From contig JAAEMK010000744.1 in NCBI GenBank assembly GCA_024225635.1, positions 16,310 to 80,309 on the forward strand: 64,000 bases of DNA, read 5' to 3'. Shown one piece after another: positions 41,351 through 50,665 of the stretch (the first letter of the stretch is position 1; each line of letters starts with the position of its first letter). This DNA comes from Desulfobacteraceae bacterium. GTDB lineage: Bacteria; Desulfobacterota; Desulfobacteria; Desulfobacterales; Desulfobacteraceae. Under the pieces are notes generated by a model. The model saw only the letters and a program-made list of their open reading frames with translations. It was not told the origin of the DNA and did no database searches. Both the position numbers and the translations under genes were made by a program.

Positions 41351-43747
41351 TTATCTGCTTTTTTTATAGCACTCCACCAGGTTGCGCCCTTTTTTCTTTG
41401 CCCGGTACAGGGCCTCGTCCGCATGTTTCATCAAATTTTCGATCTTTTCGATGCTGCTGTTCCAGGTGGCGACCCCCAGGCTCACGGTAAAAGAGATCTC
41501 GCCCTTGTCCAGGGTCACGGAACTACGCTCACAGGCCTGCCTGAACCGTTCGGCAATGGCAAACGCCCCCATGAGGTCGGTCTCCGGGAGAAGAATGACA
41601 AACTCTTCTCCGCCGACCCGGGCGAACACGTCCACATCCCTGAGGGCCTTGCGCCCCATATAGGCAAAGGTCTTCAGAACCAGATCCCCTATTTCGTGGC
41701 CATGGGTATCGTTGATAGTCTTGAAATGATCCAGGTCCAGCATGATCAGGGAGAGACCGCGATGGGCGTATCGCTTCTGGCGCTCCAGTTCGATTTTTCC
41801 AAGTTCCATGAAATGTCTGCGGTTGCACAATTCCGTCAGATAATCGGTGGTGGCCATATCTTTGAGCTTCTCCTGGTACGCCCGCTTTTCCGTGATGTCA
41901 TCCACCATCCAGACCACCCCCTTTGACAGGTCCGGCGGGGCGGCCGGATCAATGGCCTTGCCGGAAAGGGTGCACCAGACCGGAAAACCGCCCTTTTTCC
42001 TGAGCTGATACTCAACCTGGATCTGTTCGCCATGGACCAGCCGGTCAAAAAAATTTTCACCAAACTCGAAGAACCGCTCCTCGGAAAGATGAAGCGCCGT
42101 CATGCTCAATCCCACCATCTCTTCAGGCGTATCGAAACCAAGGATATCCGCCAGCCGCTGGTTTCCCCGATAAAGAATCCGCCCTCCCTTAAGAAACATG
42201 ATGCCAACGGCACTGTTTTTAATAATGGCTTCAAGCTCCTCCAGGGCTGTCTCCAGCTTCCGTTCCATCTCTTTCCTGAAAGTGATATCCCTGAATTCCG
42301 TCATCCTCAGTATACGCCCTTCATAGGGAATGCTCCTTCCCTGGATTTCGATGGGGAAATAAGAACCGTCCGACCTTATGCCCTCGGCATCATAAGGCGC
42401 TTCATAGTCGGATGCAATATTGGCACGCACCGTCTCCCGAAAAGCCGGCGCAATAAAATCCAGTCCGCTTCTTCCGATAAGCTTCTCAACCTCAACGCCT
42501 GCCATTTCGGTAAGAACCTTGTTGGCATCGACAACGATACCTCGATCATGGATGGCAATCCCCCCAAAGGACGCCTCATGGAGTAGGCGAAACCGCTCCT
42601 CGCTATCCCTAAGCTCCTGCTCCACCCGCTTTCGCTTTTCAATGTCGATTTTCAACATTGCGTTCACCCCGGCGAGCTCGGCCGTCTGACTCTCCATCTG
42701 CTGAAGCAACCGGTCCACCTCCCTGCCGAGGGTGCCGATTTCATCGTTCTGGGATAGGGTGATGCGGGTGGAGAGGTCCCCAGTCTTTGCAACCCCAAGG
42801 ACATGATCGGTCAACGCAGCAAGGGGAGAGAGAACTACCTTTCTCAAGAGAAGAAGAACCAGAAAAGCGATGAACAGTGCAAGAACGGATATCAGTATCA
42901 ACGAGTAGGTAAAGGTGCTTCTCCCCTGGGCAAGGATCTGCCTTGGAATTTCTGCCCGTATTAGGAAGTCCTGACCGCCGCTGATATCCGGCAGCCAGGA
43001 ATAGATCCGTAGAAGATCGTCCTCGCCCTTCTCCTGGATGCGAAACTCTTCAGGGTCAAGGGTTCTTGATATTTCGTCCTCTTCCCGGGTCACCCCGTCG
43101 CCCTTAATGGCAAGGATACTGAAATCCACCTCAACCTGTTTTGCCAGGCGTTCTATGAAAGCCGCATCAAGAAGACGGCCCAGAACAATGGCCCCTCGGA
43201 CGGGTCCCAGATTCCTGGTGGTCGTGATGGGACGAATGCTTATCAGCATCGGCCCCTGATCGCTGTTGTAGATGCCTAAGATTTTCACCTTGGTGAGATC
43301 CGTCTCATTGAGTGAAGAGAGAACAAGAGAGCTGGCCCGGGGCAGCAAAGGGGCAGGGAAAGCGGCCAACACCGTTTTCTCTTTTTGGGTAACATCCCAT
43401 GCCTCGCAAAAAAGGGGCGTGCCTGAAATATCGATGACGCAAGCAAGGCTCAACCGGTTATTGAGCATGGTATCGGGATTGAGATTTCTCTCTGCAAAAT
43501 CAGAGGATGGAGAGACCGCAAAATCGTAGAGATCGTCCCAGGCAGCCCAGTCGTGGCATAGGATATCCACATGGAGGACCTCCTCCCTGATCGCCCTGAC
43601 ACAGCGCTCCATGTCCTTTGTCGCCTCGCTCACCTCCAGCGTTTTAAAACCCGGCAGGATAATAAGATGATGGATGCCATAGTTCAAAGAGACAAAAATG
43701 GTAAAGACCATCAACACAATCAGGACTATCTTTATTTTCAGGGGCAT
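41351..43747 (-). CDS. CHASE4-HAMP-PAS-PAS-GGDEF diguanylate cyclase
   Basis: A 798-aa membrane protein. An N-terminal membrane segment (about 7-28) leads to a CHASE4-type periplasmic domain (CHDWAAWDDLYDF, about 63-75), a second membrane segment (about 282-302), HAMP, coiled linker, and two PAS domains (about 395-500 and 515-630). The GGDEF domain carries GGEEF in its active site and, five residues before it, RDVD, an intact RxxD product-inhibition site. It makes cyclic di-GMP in response to an extracellular signal. A link to the T6SS genes next door is not shown. Confidence 0.9.
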   Translation of the reverse strand: MPLKIKIVLIVLMVFTIFVSLNYGIHHLIILPGFKTLEVSEATKDMERCVRAIREEVLHVDILCHDWAAWDDLYDFAVSPSSDFAERNLNPDTMLNNRLSLACVIDISGTPLFCEAWDVTQKEKTVLAAFPAPLLPRASSLVLSSLNETDLTKVKILGIYNSDQGPMLISIRPITTTRNLGPVRGAIVLGRLLDAAFIERLAKQVEVDFSILAIKGDGVTREEDEISRTLDPEEFRIQEKGEDDLLRIYSWLPDISGGQDFLIRAEIPRQILAQGRSTFTYSLILISVLALFIAFLVLLLLRKVVLSPLAALTDHVLGVAKTGDLSTRITLSQNDEIGTLGREVDRLLQQMESQTAELAGVNAMLKIDIEKRKRVEQELRDSEERFRLLHEASFGGIAIHDRGIVVDANKVLTEMAGVEVEKLIGRSGLDFIAPAFRETVRANIASDYEAPYDAEGIRSDGSYFPIEIQGRSIPYEGRILRMTEFRDITFRKEMERKLETALEELEAIIKNSAVGIMFLKGGRILYRGNQRLADILGFDTPEEMVGLSMTALHLSEERFFEFGENFFDRLVHGEQIQVEYQLRKKGGFPVWCTLSGKAIDPAAPPDLSKGVVWMVDDITEKRAYQEKLKDMATTDYLTELCNRRHFMELGKIELERQKRYAHRGLSLIMLDLDHFKTINDTHGHEIGDLVLKTFAYMGRKALRDVDVFARVGGEEFVILLPETDLMGAFAIAERFRQACERSSVTLDKGEISFTVSLGVATWNSSIEKIENLMKHADEALYRAKKKGRNLVECYKKSR

Positions 43748-43908
43748 TATCTCGTGTACCTTTGATCCACATATATTCTTTTTATCTATAATCGCTAATT
43801 TATATTCAGATCCCCCCTGAAAAGTCTATGCTTTTTTACGTTGCGGGATTCTGCGTTATCGTTTATAAGGCTCTCAACAAGCGATATTTCACAAAAGGAT
43901 TCCCAAGG

Positions 43909-44730
43909 ATGCTCAGTTTCTCCTTTACCCGAAAAAAATTCCTGTCCCTTACGCCCCAGGGCCGGCACCGCTGGATCATCAAATGGCTCTCAACGGTATA
44001 CCACAAAATTTCAACCAACCGGGTCGGCCCGGAAAGCCTCGAACTCTTTGCCGGGGAATACACCCGGGTGATGAAGTGGTCTGATACCCTTCCCCAAAAC
44101 CTGCCCGATCCCGGTGACCGGCGGGCATGGCTGGAGTTCGTATCCGACGCCATCCATTGTGAGCGGACCGCTTCCGGAATTGCCCCCAAGGACCAGGACC
44201 TTCTAACGGCGATAGAGACGGAGGACAGGCAGGAAGAAAAGAGCGAATTTCCGAGGCTCGACTTCCATATCGCCCTGGACGGCCTCAGGAGCCTGTTCAA
44301 TGTGGGATCGATTTTCAGGACCTGTGATGCCGCTGGCTTCTCCTCCCTGATCCTGGGCAACACCCCCGGTGGGGAACATCCCCTGGTGCAAAAGACCTCC
44401 ATGGGCGCGGCAGGCTGGATACCCCACACAAAAACTCCTGACCTTGCCCGGACCCTTCTCACAATGAAAACCCAAGGGTACAGGATCACGGCCGTTGAAA
44501 CGGCAAAGCAGTCCAGGCCATACAATGACAATCCCTGGGATGCCCGGGGGGTGGTGGTGATGGGAAATGAAGAGTATGGAATCTCCTCCCATGTGATGCG
44601 GGTGTGCGATGATGTTGTCCACATTCCCATGTTCGGCAGGAAGAACTCCCTCAATGTTGCCAATGCAACAGCCGTGGTTCTCTTTCACATCGCGTCCACC
44701 CTGTACGCCCAGGGGCCGAAACCTGTTTAA
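43909..44730 (+). CDS. SpoU/TrmH-family RNA 2'-O-methyltransferase
   Basis: A 273-aa protein from ATG 43909, preceded by AAAAGGA; an in-frame start at 43828 would add an atypical hydrophobic N-terminus. The SpoU motifs are present in order: LRSLFNVGSIFRTCDAAG (motif 1), VVMGNEEYGIS (motif 2) and IPMFGRKNSLNVANATAV (motif 3). These trefoil-knot enzymes methylate ribose in rRNA or tRNA; the exact substrate cannot be told from sequence. It stands alone between the GGDEF gene and the transporter operon. Confidence 0.85.
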   Translation: MLSFSFTRKKFLSLTPQGRHRWIIKWLSTVYHKISTNRVGPESLELFAGEYTRVMKWSDTLPQNLPDPGDRRAWLEFVSDAIHCERTASGIAPKDQDLLTAIETEDRQEEKSEFPRLDFHIALDGLRSLFNVGSIFRTCDAAGFSSLILGNTPGGEHPLVQKTSMGAAGWIPHTKTPDLARTLLTMKTQGYRITAVETAKQSRPYNDNPWDARGVVVMGNEEYGISSHVMRVCDDVVHIPMFGRKNSLNVANATAVVLFHIASTLYAQGPKPV

Positions 44731-44754
44731 AATCCTGAAAATACAAAATTAATC

Positions 44755-44782
44755 TTGCTTTTTAGACTCTCGAGTATATAAT
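44755..44782 (+). promoter_or_regulatory. Sigma70-type promoter ahead of the ABC transporter operon
   Basis: TTGCTT at 44755-44760 and a perfect TATAAT at 44777-44782 are spaced by 16 nt, about 70 nt before the first gene of the operon, which has its own AAGGAG ribosome-binding site. Confidence 0.5.
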
Positions 44783-44850
44783 AAAAGACTTTTGATTGAC
44801 CCCAGGGTTGGTATGCCTGGAGCAAGGTTAAAAACAACAAGGAGTAGTCA

Positions 44851-45837
44851 ATGAAAACCATACTCAAAACGGTGATGGCCGCATTTCTGATCGCCTGTTC
44901 CGCTTTTTCGACAGCCGCGGCCCAGGACCCGGTCCTGGTCGGAATCTCAAAGATCGTTGCCCACCCGGCCCTTGACGCCCTGGAAACCGGTGTCCAGGAC
45001 GGGATAAAGGAAAGTTTTCCCAACGCACGGTTTGACCTTCAAAACGCCAACGGAGAGCTTGCAACAGCGGCCTCCATCGCCCAGAAGTTCAAGTCCCAGA
45101 AAGTGGACATTGCCGTTGGCATTGCAACCCCCACGGCCCAGGCCCTGGTGGGAACAATCAAAAAACGCCCGGTGCTCTTCTGCGCCGTGACCGACCCTGT
45201 GGGCGCTGGCCTTGTGGGTTCCACGGACAAAGGGGAGAAGAACGTCACCGGCACCTCGGACATGACCCCGGTGCGGGAGCAGATCAAGCTTTTGAACCGG
45301 ATCAAGCCCCTCAAGACCCTGGGCCATGTTTACTGCAGCAGCGAAGCCAATGCCGTTGCCCTGGCCGTGATCGCCAAACAGGTGTGCAAGGAGATGGGCA
45401 TCCGGTTTGTTGAAACCACGGTGACCAACTCGGCCGAGGTGATGCAGGCGGTTCAGACCATCGCATCCCGGGTGGACGGCATCTATCTCAGCAACGACAA
45501 CACCGTATTTTCAGCCCTTTCCGCCGTCACCGCCGTTGCCATGAAGCACAGGATACCGGTGATGTCGGCCGACCCGAGCTCGGCTGCGGACAACGATGTC
45601 CTGGCCGCCTGGGGATTTGACTACTACAAGATGGGTAAAGCCACCGGCCATCTTGCGGCACGGATTCTCAAGGGTGAAAAACCGGAAAACATCCCCACCC
45701 TCTTCATGACCGACCCGAGCGACGTGGATCTGTTGATCAACAAGGATGTGGCCAAAAAGCTGGGCCTTGAATTCCCGGCAGACGTTGAGGCCTCGGCCAA
45801 CACCATCATCGAAAACGGAAAACCCACGAGAAAGTAG
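44851..45837 (+). CDS. ABC transporter substrate-binding protein (TrpX/ABC_sub_bind family)
   Basis: A 328-aa protein with a Sec signal peptide (about 1-24, ending STAAA|Q) and the ABC_sub_bind fold (DPVLVGISKIVAHPALDALETG; FCAVTDPVGAGLV; GTSDMTPV; IYLSNDNTVFSAL). In this family characterised members bind aromatic amino acids (TrpX) or similar small ligands, but the ligand here is not known. It is the first gene of a three-gene import operon with permease and ATPase directly after. Confidence 0.87.
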   Translation: MKTILKTVMAAFLIACSAFSTAAAQDPVLVGISKIVAHPALDALETGVQDGIKESFPNARFDLQNANGELATAASIAQKFKSQKVDIAVGIATPTAQALVGTIKKRPVLFCAVTDPVGAGLVGSTDKGEKNVTGTSDMTPVREQIKLLNRIKPLKTLGHVYCSSEANAVALAVIAKQVCKEMGIRFVETTVTNSAEVMQAVQTIASRVDGIYLSNDNTVFSALSAVTAVAMKHRIPVMSADPSSAADNDVLAAWGFDYYKMGKATGHLAARILKGEKPENIPTLFMTDPSDVDLLINKDVAKKLGLEFPADVEASANTIIENGKPTRK

Positions 45838-45844
45838 AGCGACC

Positions 45845-46735
45845 ATGATAGAAGGCATATTTGTTGAAGGGCTGATCTACTCGATCATGGCCCTGGGGGT
45901 ATTTTTTACCTTTCGAATCCTCGACTTTCCCGATCTTACCGTGGACGGCTCCTTTCCCATGGGAGCGGTGGTCATGGCCGCCTGTCTCCACCAGGGTGTC
46001 AACCCGGTCACGGGATTGCTGCTGGCCTTTACCGGCGGGGTCATGGCAGGCGTAGTCACGGCCGAGATCCACAACCGGCTCAAGGTTCCCCACCTTCTGG
46101 CCGGCATCCTCACCATGACCATGCTCTACTCGGTCAACATCCGGATATTGTCCAACAGGGCCAACCTTCCCCTCCTGAGGGTGGATACGGTCCTGACAAA
46201 GATCCATGCATGGAGTGAGGGATTGCTTTCGCCTGAATGGGCATCCCTGATCTTCTTCATCCTTGTGGTGATGGTGATCAAAAAAGGGCTGGACCTCTTT
46301 TTCATCACGGACATGGGACTCATGTTCGGGGCCCTTGGCAACAACGAGCAGATGGTGAGGACCCAGGGGGTAAACCCCGCCATCCTCAAATCAATCGGTG
46401 TGGGCCTCTCCAACGGGCTTGTGGCGCTTTCAGGGGCATTTGCCGCCCAATACCAGGGATTTGCCGACGTCAACCTGGGCCAGGGCATCGTGGTGTCCGG
46501 CCTTGCCTCGGTAATGCTCGGGGAGTTTCTGCTCCGGTCCAACCGCATCTCCATCCTCACCCTGAGGGTGGTGCTGGGAACCATCCTGTTCAAGGCGATC
46601 ATGTATCTCGGGCGCTATTACGGCTACTACATCAACATGACCCCCAACGATCTCAAGCTCATTGCGGGCATCCTCATCATCATCTCCCTTGCCGCCGCAA
46701 ATATAAGGAACCGAAAGGAGAAAACCCGGTCATGA
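45845..46735 (+). CDS. ABC transporter permease (branched-chain-type, TrpY-like)
   Basis: A 296-aa integral membrane protein with about eight hydrophobic segments and the N-terminal GLIYSIMALGVFFTFRILDFPDLTVDGSF signature split over residues 8-36, seen in permeases paired with ABC_sub_bind proteins. ATG 45845 follows the previous stop by 7 nt; its stop overlaps the ATPase start. It forms the channel of the importer. Confidence 0.87.
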   Translation: MIEGIFVEGLIYSIMALGVFFTFRILDFPDLTVDGSFPMGAVVMAACLHQGVNPVTGLLLAFTGGVMAGVVTAEIHNRLKVPHLLAGILTMTMLYSVNIRILSNRANLPLLRVDTVLTKIHAWSEGLLSPEWASLIFFILVVMVIKKGLDLFFITDMGLMFGALGNNEQMVRTQGVNPAILKSIGVGLSNGLVALSGAFAAQYQGFADVNLGQGIVVSGLASVMLGEFLLRSNRISILTLRVVLGTILFKAIMYLGRYYGYYINMTPNDLKLIAGILIIISLAAANIRNRKEKTRS

Positions 46736-47526
46736 TACGACTCGAAAAGGTCAGAAAAACTTTTGGGTTAGGCACGGCCGGTGAAAAGACCGTGATCCGC
46801 AACCTCGACTTCAAGGTTGAAAAAGGCGACTTCATCACCGTTGTGGGCAGCAACGGGGCGGGCAAGACCACCCTGTTCAACCTCATCTCCGGCAGCATCT
46901 TCCCCACCAGGGGAAAAATCATGCTCAAAGGAAAAGAGGTCACCCGGGAACCCGAATACAAGCGGGCAAAGGCCATCGGCCGGATATTCCAGGACCCCCT
47001 TGCAGGCACGGCCTCCAACATGACCCTGGAGGACAACATGATGATCACCAGCAGCAAGGGGTTCAAGTGGCCCTGGATCAGCCTGACCAACAAGATGCGG
47101 CAGTCATTCCAAGAGCAGGTCAAGCAGCTTGATATGGGTCTTGAATCCAGGCTCAAGGAGAATGTCAGCACCCTTTCAGGCGGCCAGCGCCAGGCGCTGA
47201 CCCTGCTGATGACCGTCACATCCAACCCCGATATTCTGCTCCTTGACGAGCACACGGCCGCCCTTGATCCCAGGAACGCCGACCTTGTCATGGAGCTGAC
47301 CAAACGCTTTATCAATGAAAAGGGCCTTACCACACTGATGGTGACCCACAACATGAACCACGCCATCGAATTTGGTAACCGGCTCATCATGATGGACCAG
47401 GGAGAAATAATAATCGATGTAAAACAAGAGGCCAAGAAGCAACTGACCAAACAACGCTTAATAGAAATGTTTAGTGAAATAAAAAAACGAGACTTTGAAA
47501 ACGATGAAGTTCTCCTCACGTCTTAG
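46732..47526 (+). CDS. ABC transporter ATP-binding protein
   Basis: A 264-aa ATPase: Walker A GSNGAGKTT (about 39-47), ABC signature LSGGQRQALTL and Walker B LLLDEHTAALDP, with the switch His in VTHNMNHAI. ATG 46732 overlaps the permease stop (ATGA). It energises uptake of the ligand bound by the 44851 protein. The operon ends here, 16 nt before typA. Confidence 0.92.
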   Translation: MIRLEKVRKTFGLGTAGEKTVIRNLDFKVEKGDFITVVGSNGAGKTTLFNLISGSIFPTRGKIMLKGKEVTREPEYKRAKAIGRIFQDPLAGTASNMTLEDNMMITSSKGFKWPWISLTNKMRQSFQEQVKQLDMGLESRLKENVSTLSGGQRQALTLLMTVTSNPDILLLDEHTAALDPRNADLVMELTKRFINEKGLTTLMVTHNMNHAIEFGNRLIMMDQGEIIIDVKQEAKKQLTKQRLIEMFSEIKKRDFENDEVLLTS

Positions 47527-47541
47527 AAGGAATAGATTTAA

Positions 47542-49347
47542 ATGAAGAACACAGCTCAAAACAACAACATTCGAAATATTGCCATTATTGCCCATGTTGA
47601 CCATGGAAAGACCACCCTTGTGGATGCCATGTTCAAGCAGAGCGGCATGTTCCGACAGGGCAAAGAAGTGGATGACAGGATCATGGACTCCATGGACCTT
47701 GAAAGGGAGCGTGGCATCACCATTTCAGCCAAGAACTGCTCCGTTATATGGGAAGACATCAAGATCAACATCCTCGACACCCCTGGCCATGCCGATTTCA
47801 GCGCCGAGGTGGAGCGGGCCCTGTCCATGGTGGACGGCGCCATCCTTTTGGTAGATGCCTCTGAAGGCCCCCTTCCCCAGACCCGGTTTGTCCTTAAAAA
47901 GGCCCTGGCCGCGGGCCTTCGGATCATCGTTGCCATCAACAAGATCGACCGCCCCGATGCCCGGGTGGAGGAAGTCCTGGACGAGATCTACGACCTGTTC
48001 ATCGATCTTGACGCCACAGACGAGCAGATCGACTTTCCCGTGCTCTACGCCATTGGAAAGAACGGCGTGGCAAAGCCGAGCATGGAAGACGATTCAGAAG
48101 ACCTGAAGCCCTTGTTCTCAAAGATCCTCAGCGAGATTCCCGCACCCAGCTATGACCCGGACGAGCCCTTCCAGATGCTGGTCTCGGATCTTGGCCACTC
48201 CGACTACACAGGAAGGCTTGCCATTGGTAAAATCTCCAACGGCCAGGTAAGCTCCAAGGATGAGCTGGTCCTCATGGGCGTGGACGACAAGATCGAGAAG
48301 ATCAAGGTCTCCAGCCTCCAGGCCTATGACGGCGCCTCCCTTGCCGTTGCCGACCATGTGGAACCCGGCGATATTGCCGTGGTTTCCGGCACCGACAACT
48401 TCAAGATCGGGGACACCGTCTGCACCAAGGACTATCCCAAGGCCCTTCCCAGGATCGCCGTGGACGAGCCCACCATCACCATGATGTTCACCATCACCAA
48501 CTCCCCGTTTTCAGGCATGGAAGGCAAACTTGTCCAGTCCAGCCGAATCCGGGAGCGACTTGAGAAAGAAGCCCTGGCCAACGTTGCCATCAGCGTTGAA
48601 AACACCGTGGAAAGGGACAGATTCAAGGTCAAGGGCCGTGGCGAGTTCCAGATGGCTATCCTGGTCGAGACCATGCGACGGGAAGGCTTTGAGCTCTGCG
48701 TGGGCCGTCCCGAGGTTATCTTCAAAGAAGGTGAGAACGGTGAGAAGACAGAGCCTGTTGAGCGCCTCTATGTGGACTGTGAAGAGGCCTTCACCGGTGT
48801 TGTTACGGAAAAACTCTCCATCAGAAAAGCACGGATGGTCAACCTTGTGAACAAGCGCGGCCGGGTAAACATGGAGTTTTCAGCTCCCTCCCGCTCCCTC
48901 ATCGGATACAGGGACGAGTTTTTGACCGACACCAAGGGTACTGGCATCATGAACTCCATCTTTGCCGGCTATGAGCCGTTCCGGGGTGAGTTCCCCACAC
49001 GACGAACCGGATCCCTTGTGAGCGACCGCCAGGGCAAGTCCGTCCCCTACGCCCTCTACAACCTGGAGCCCAGGGGCCGGCTGATGATCACCCCCGGCAC
49101 CCCGGTTTATGAAGGAATGATCATCGGCGAGCACAGCAAGGACCGTGACCTTGACGTCAACCCCTGTAAGGAGAAGAAACTCTCCAACATGCGGGCTTCG
49201 GGCAAGGATGAGGCCACCACCTGTGCGCCGATTAAACCCCTGACCCTGGAGCAGGCACTGAACTTCATCAACGCGGACGAGCTTGTTGAGGTCACCCCCC
49301 TGACCGTCAGGGTAAGGAAAAAGATCCTTTCCAAACAGAAACGATAA
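47542..49347 (+). CDS. typA: TypA/BipA ribosome-associated translational GTPase
   Basis: A 601-aa GTPase with AHVDHGKT (residues 17-24), ERERGITI (switch I region), DTPGHADF (G3) and NKIDR (G4), followed by domain II and the TypA-specific C-terminal part (GRMLMITPGTPVYEGMI-like, here RGRLMITPGTPVYEGMI; IGEHSKDRDLDVNPCKEKKLSN). BipA assists 50S assembly and stress adaptation. Full length and intact. It lies 16 nt after the transporter operon, so it may be partly co-transcribed. Confidence 0.96.
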   Translation: MKNTAQNNNIRNIAIIAHVDHGKTTLVDAMFKQSGMFRQGKEVDDRIMDSMDLERERGITISAKNCSVIWEDIKINILDTPGHADFSAEVERALSMVDGAILLVDASEGPLPQTRFVLKKALAAGLRIIVAINKIDRPDARVEEVLDEIYDLFIDLDATDEQIDFPVLYAIGKNGVAKPSMEDDSEDLKPLFSKILSEIPAPSYDPDEPFQMLVSDLGHSDYTGRLAIGKISNGQVSSKDELVLMGVDDKIEKIKVSSLQAYDGASLAVADHVEPGDIAVVSGTDNFKIGDTVCTKDYPKALPRIAVDEPTITMMFTITNSPFSGMEGKLVQSSRIRERLEKEALANVAISVENTVERDRFKVKGRGEFQMAILVETMRREGFELCVGRPEVIFKEGENGEKTEPVERLYVDCEEAFTGVVTEKLSIRKARMVNLVNKRGRVNMEFSAPSRSLIGYRDEFLTDTKGTGIMNSIFAGYEPFRGEFPTRRTGSLVSDRQGKSVPYALYNLEPRGRLMITPGTPVYEGMIIGEHSKDRDLDVNPCKEKKLSNMRASGKDEATTCAPIKPLTLEQALNFINADELVEVTPLTVRVRKKILSKQKR

Positions 49348-49356
49348 TATTATATT

Positions 49357-49389
49357 GGTGGGGTTTAAGACCCGGTCTCGAACCCCACC
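49357..49389 (+). promoter_or_regulatory. Long-stem hairpin between typA and the MetE-like gene
   Basis: GGTGGGGTT (49357-49365) and AACCCCACC (49381-49389) make a 9-bp perfect stem, with a further small GACC/GGTC stem inside the loop. No T-run follows on the + strand, and the Shine-Dalgarno of the next gene comes 10 nt later. It could act as a processing site, an attenuator or an inefficient terminator. Confidence 0.5.
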
Positions 49390-49411
49390 GAGTTTATGAG
49401 GAGTTGACACT

Positions 49412-50476
49412 ATGACAGACTTTAAAGCAGACGCGCTTCCCCTTCTCATCGGCAGCCTGCCCATGAAAGACCATGAAGCGGCGACCCGGCTGATACTTGA
49501 GTTCACCCCTGAAATTCCTCTCTGGGCCCAGCTCCCCATGTACAAGGAAGAAGGCATGGCCGCCCAGTTCCTTCCAGGGATGCCGGGATTCACCCAATCA
49601 CCCGAAGGCAAGCTATACATTGACGAAGCAAGCGAAACTTTTGACGCCGAATACCTCGCCTTTTACGAAGAGTACCTGGCCGTAACCGAGGCGGGCGCAA
49701 GCCTTGACGATTCACGGTTCGCCCTCACCCCTGCCACCGGCCGGGGATTCAAGGAGTTCATGCGCCAGGTGGACCGTGACACATCCGGTTTCACGGCCCT
49801 CAAGGGACAGGTCACCGGCCCCTTCACTTTTGCCACCAGCGTCACGGACAAGGACGGCAGGGCGATCTTCTACAACGACCAGCTCAGGGACGCCGCCATC
49901 AAGCACCTTGCCATGAACGCCAAATGGCAGGCCCGCACCTTTGCGTCACGGAAGCTCACCCCCATCATCTTTTTTGATGAGCCCGCCCTGGCAGGATTCG
50001 GCACCTCGGCCTTTATCACGGTGTCACGCCAGGAGATAACCGAGGCCATCAACGAGGTAATGGCGGCGGTCCATGAAGAGGGCGGCCTCACCGGCATCCA
50101 TGTGTGCGCCAACACCGAGTGGGACCTGCTCCTTGATTCAAAGATCGACATCATCAACTTTGACGCCTACTCCTATTTTGACAAGTTCATCCTCTACCCC
50201 GAGAAAATCAAGAGCTTCATCGACCGGGGCGGCATCATTGCCTGGGGCATCGTTCCCACGGACAATGCGGATTACATTGCAAAGGAGACCTGCGAAAGCC
50301 TTGCCGAAAAGCTCAAGGCCCAGATGGCGCAGATGGAGGCCATCGGCATCGACCGGGCAACCCTCCTGTCCCAGTCCTTCATCACCCCCAGCTGCGGCAC
50401 CGGCTCCATTGACCTGGATTCCGCCAAACGGGTGCTGATGCTCACCCGGGACCTGTCCAAAAAAATTCGCGCCTAA
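49412..50476 (+). CDS. MetE/URO-D-fold methyltransferase-like protein
   Basis: A 354-aa TIM-barrel protein of the cobalamin-independent methionine synthase C-terminal / uroporphyrinogen decarboxylase superfamily. A zinc-site pattern is visible: GIHVCANTEWDLLL (His-x-Cys and Glu) and PSCGTGSID (second Cys). An early LPLLIGSLP and FFDEPALAGFG also fit. Short single-domain members use corrinoid or other methyl donors; the substrate is not evident. TGAGGAG precedes the ATG, and a strong terminator follows. Confidence 0.75.
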   Translation: MTDFKADALPLLIGSLPMKDHEAATRLILEFTPEIPLWAQLPMYKEEGMAAQFLPGMPGFTQSPEGKLYIDEASETFDAEYLAFYEEYLAVTEAGASLDDSRFALTPATGRGFKEFMRQVDRDTSGFTALKGQVTGPFTFATSVTDKDGRAIFYNDQLRDAAIKHLAMNAKWQARTFASRKLTPIIFFDEPALAGFGTSAFITVSRQEITEAINEVMAAVHEEGGLTGIHVCANTEWDLLLDSKIDIINFDAYSYFDKFILYPEKIKSFIDRGGIIAWGIVPTDNADYIAKETCESLAEKLKAQMAQMEAIGIDRATLLSQSFITPSCGTGSIDLDSAKRVLMLTRDLSKKIRA

Positions 50477-50480
50477 AAAA

Positions 50481-50513
50481 CACCGCCTGGCTCCCCCGGG
50501 AGCCAGGCAGGTG
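50481..50513. terminator. Strong Rho-independent terminator
   Basis: GCCTGGCTCC (50485-50494) pairs perfectly with GGAGCCAGGC (50499-50508) around a 4-nt loop, extended by CACC/GGTG with one bulge. An A-run precedes and TGTTTTG follows. It ends the + strand typA-to-MetE-like run and could work in both directions. Confidence 0.8.
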
Positions 50514-50540
50514 TATGTTTTGAATTTCAGTAATGTTTTG

Positions 50541-50589
50541 ACCAAGCCCGGTACCTGGCACAACATTTTGCGCCCCGACTGGGCTTGGT
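50541..50589. repeat. Inverted repeat beyond the terminator
   Basis: ACCAAGCCC (50541-50549) and GGGCTTGGT (50581-50589) form a 9-bp perfect inverted repeat with a 31-nt loop. It lies downstream of the terminator and before the convergent LysE gene end at 50666. No gene is seen in 50514-50665. Confidence 0.5.
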
Positions 50590-50665
50590 GACTATTTCAG
50601 CATTTGACCACTTGTTATATATCTATCGACAAAAACAATTTTCTGATTTGATATCTGACACTTAT

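Noticed and set aside
50541-50589. Integron attC-like site
   Set aside because: The inverted repeat lacks the conserved core-site sequences (RYYYAAC/GTTRRRY) of attC and no integrase is nearby.
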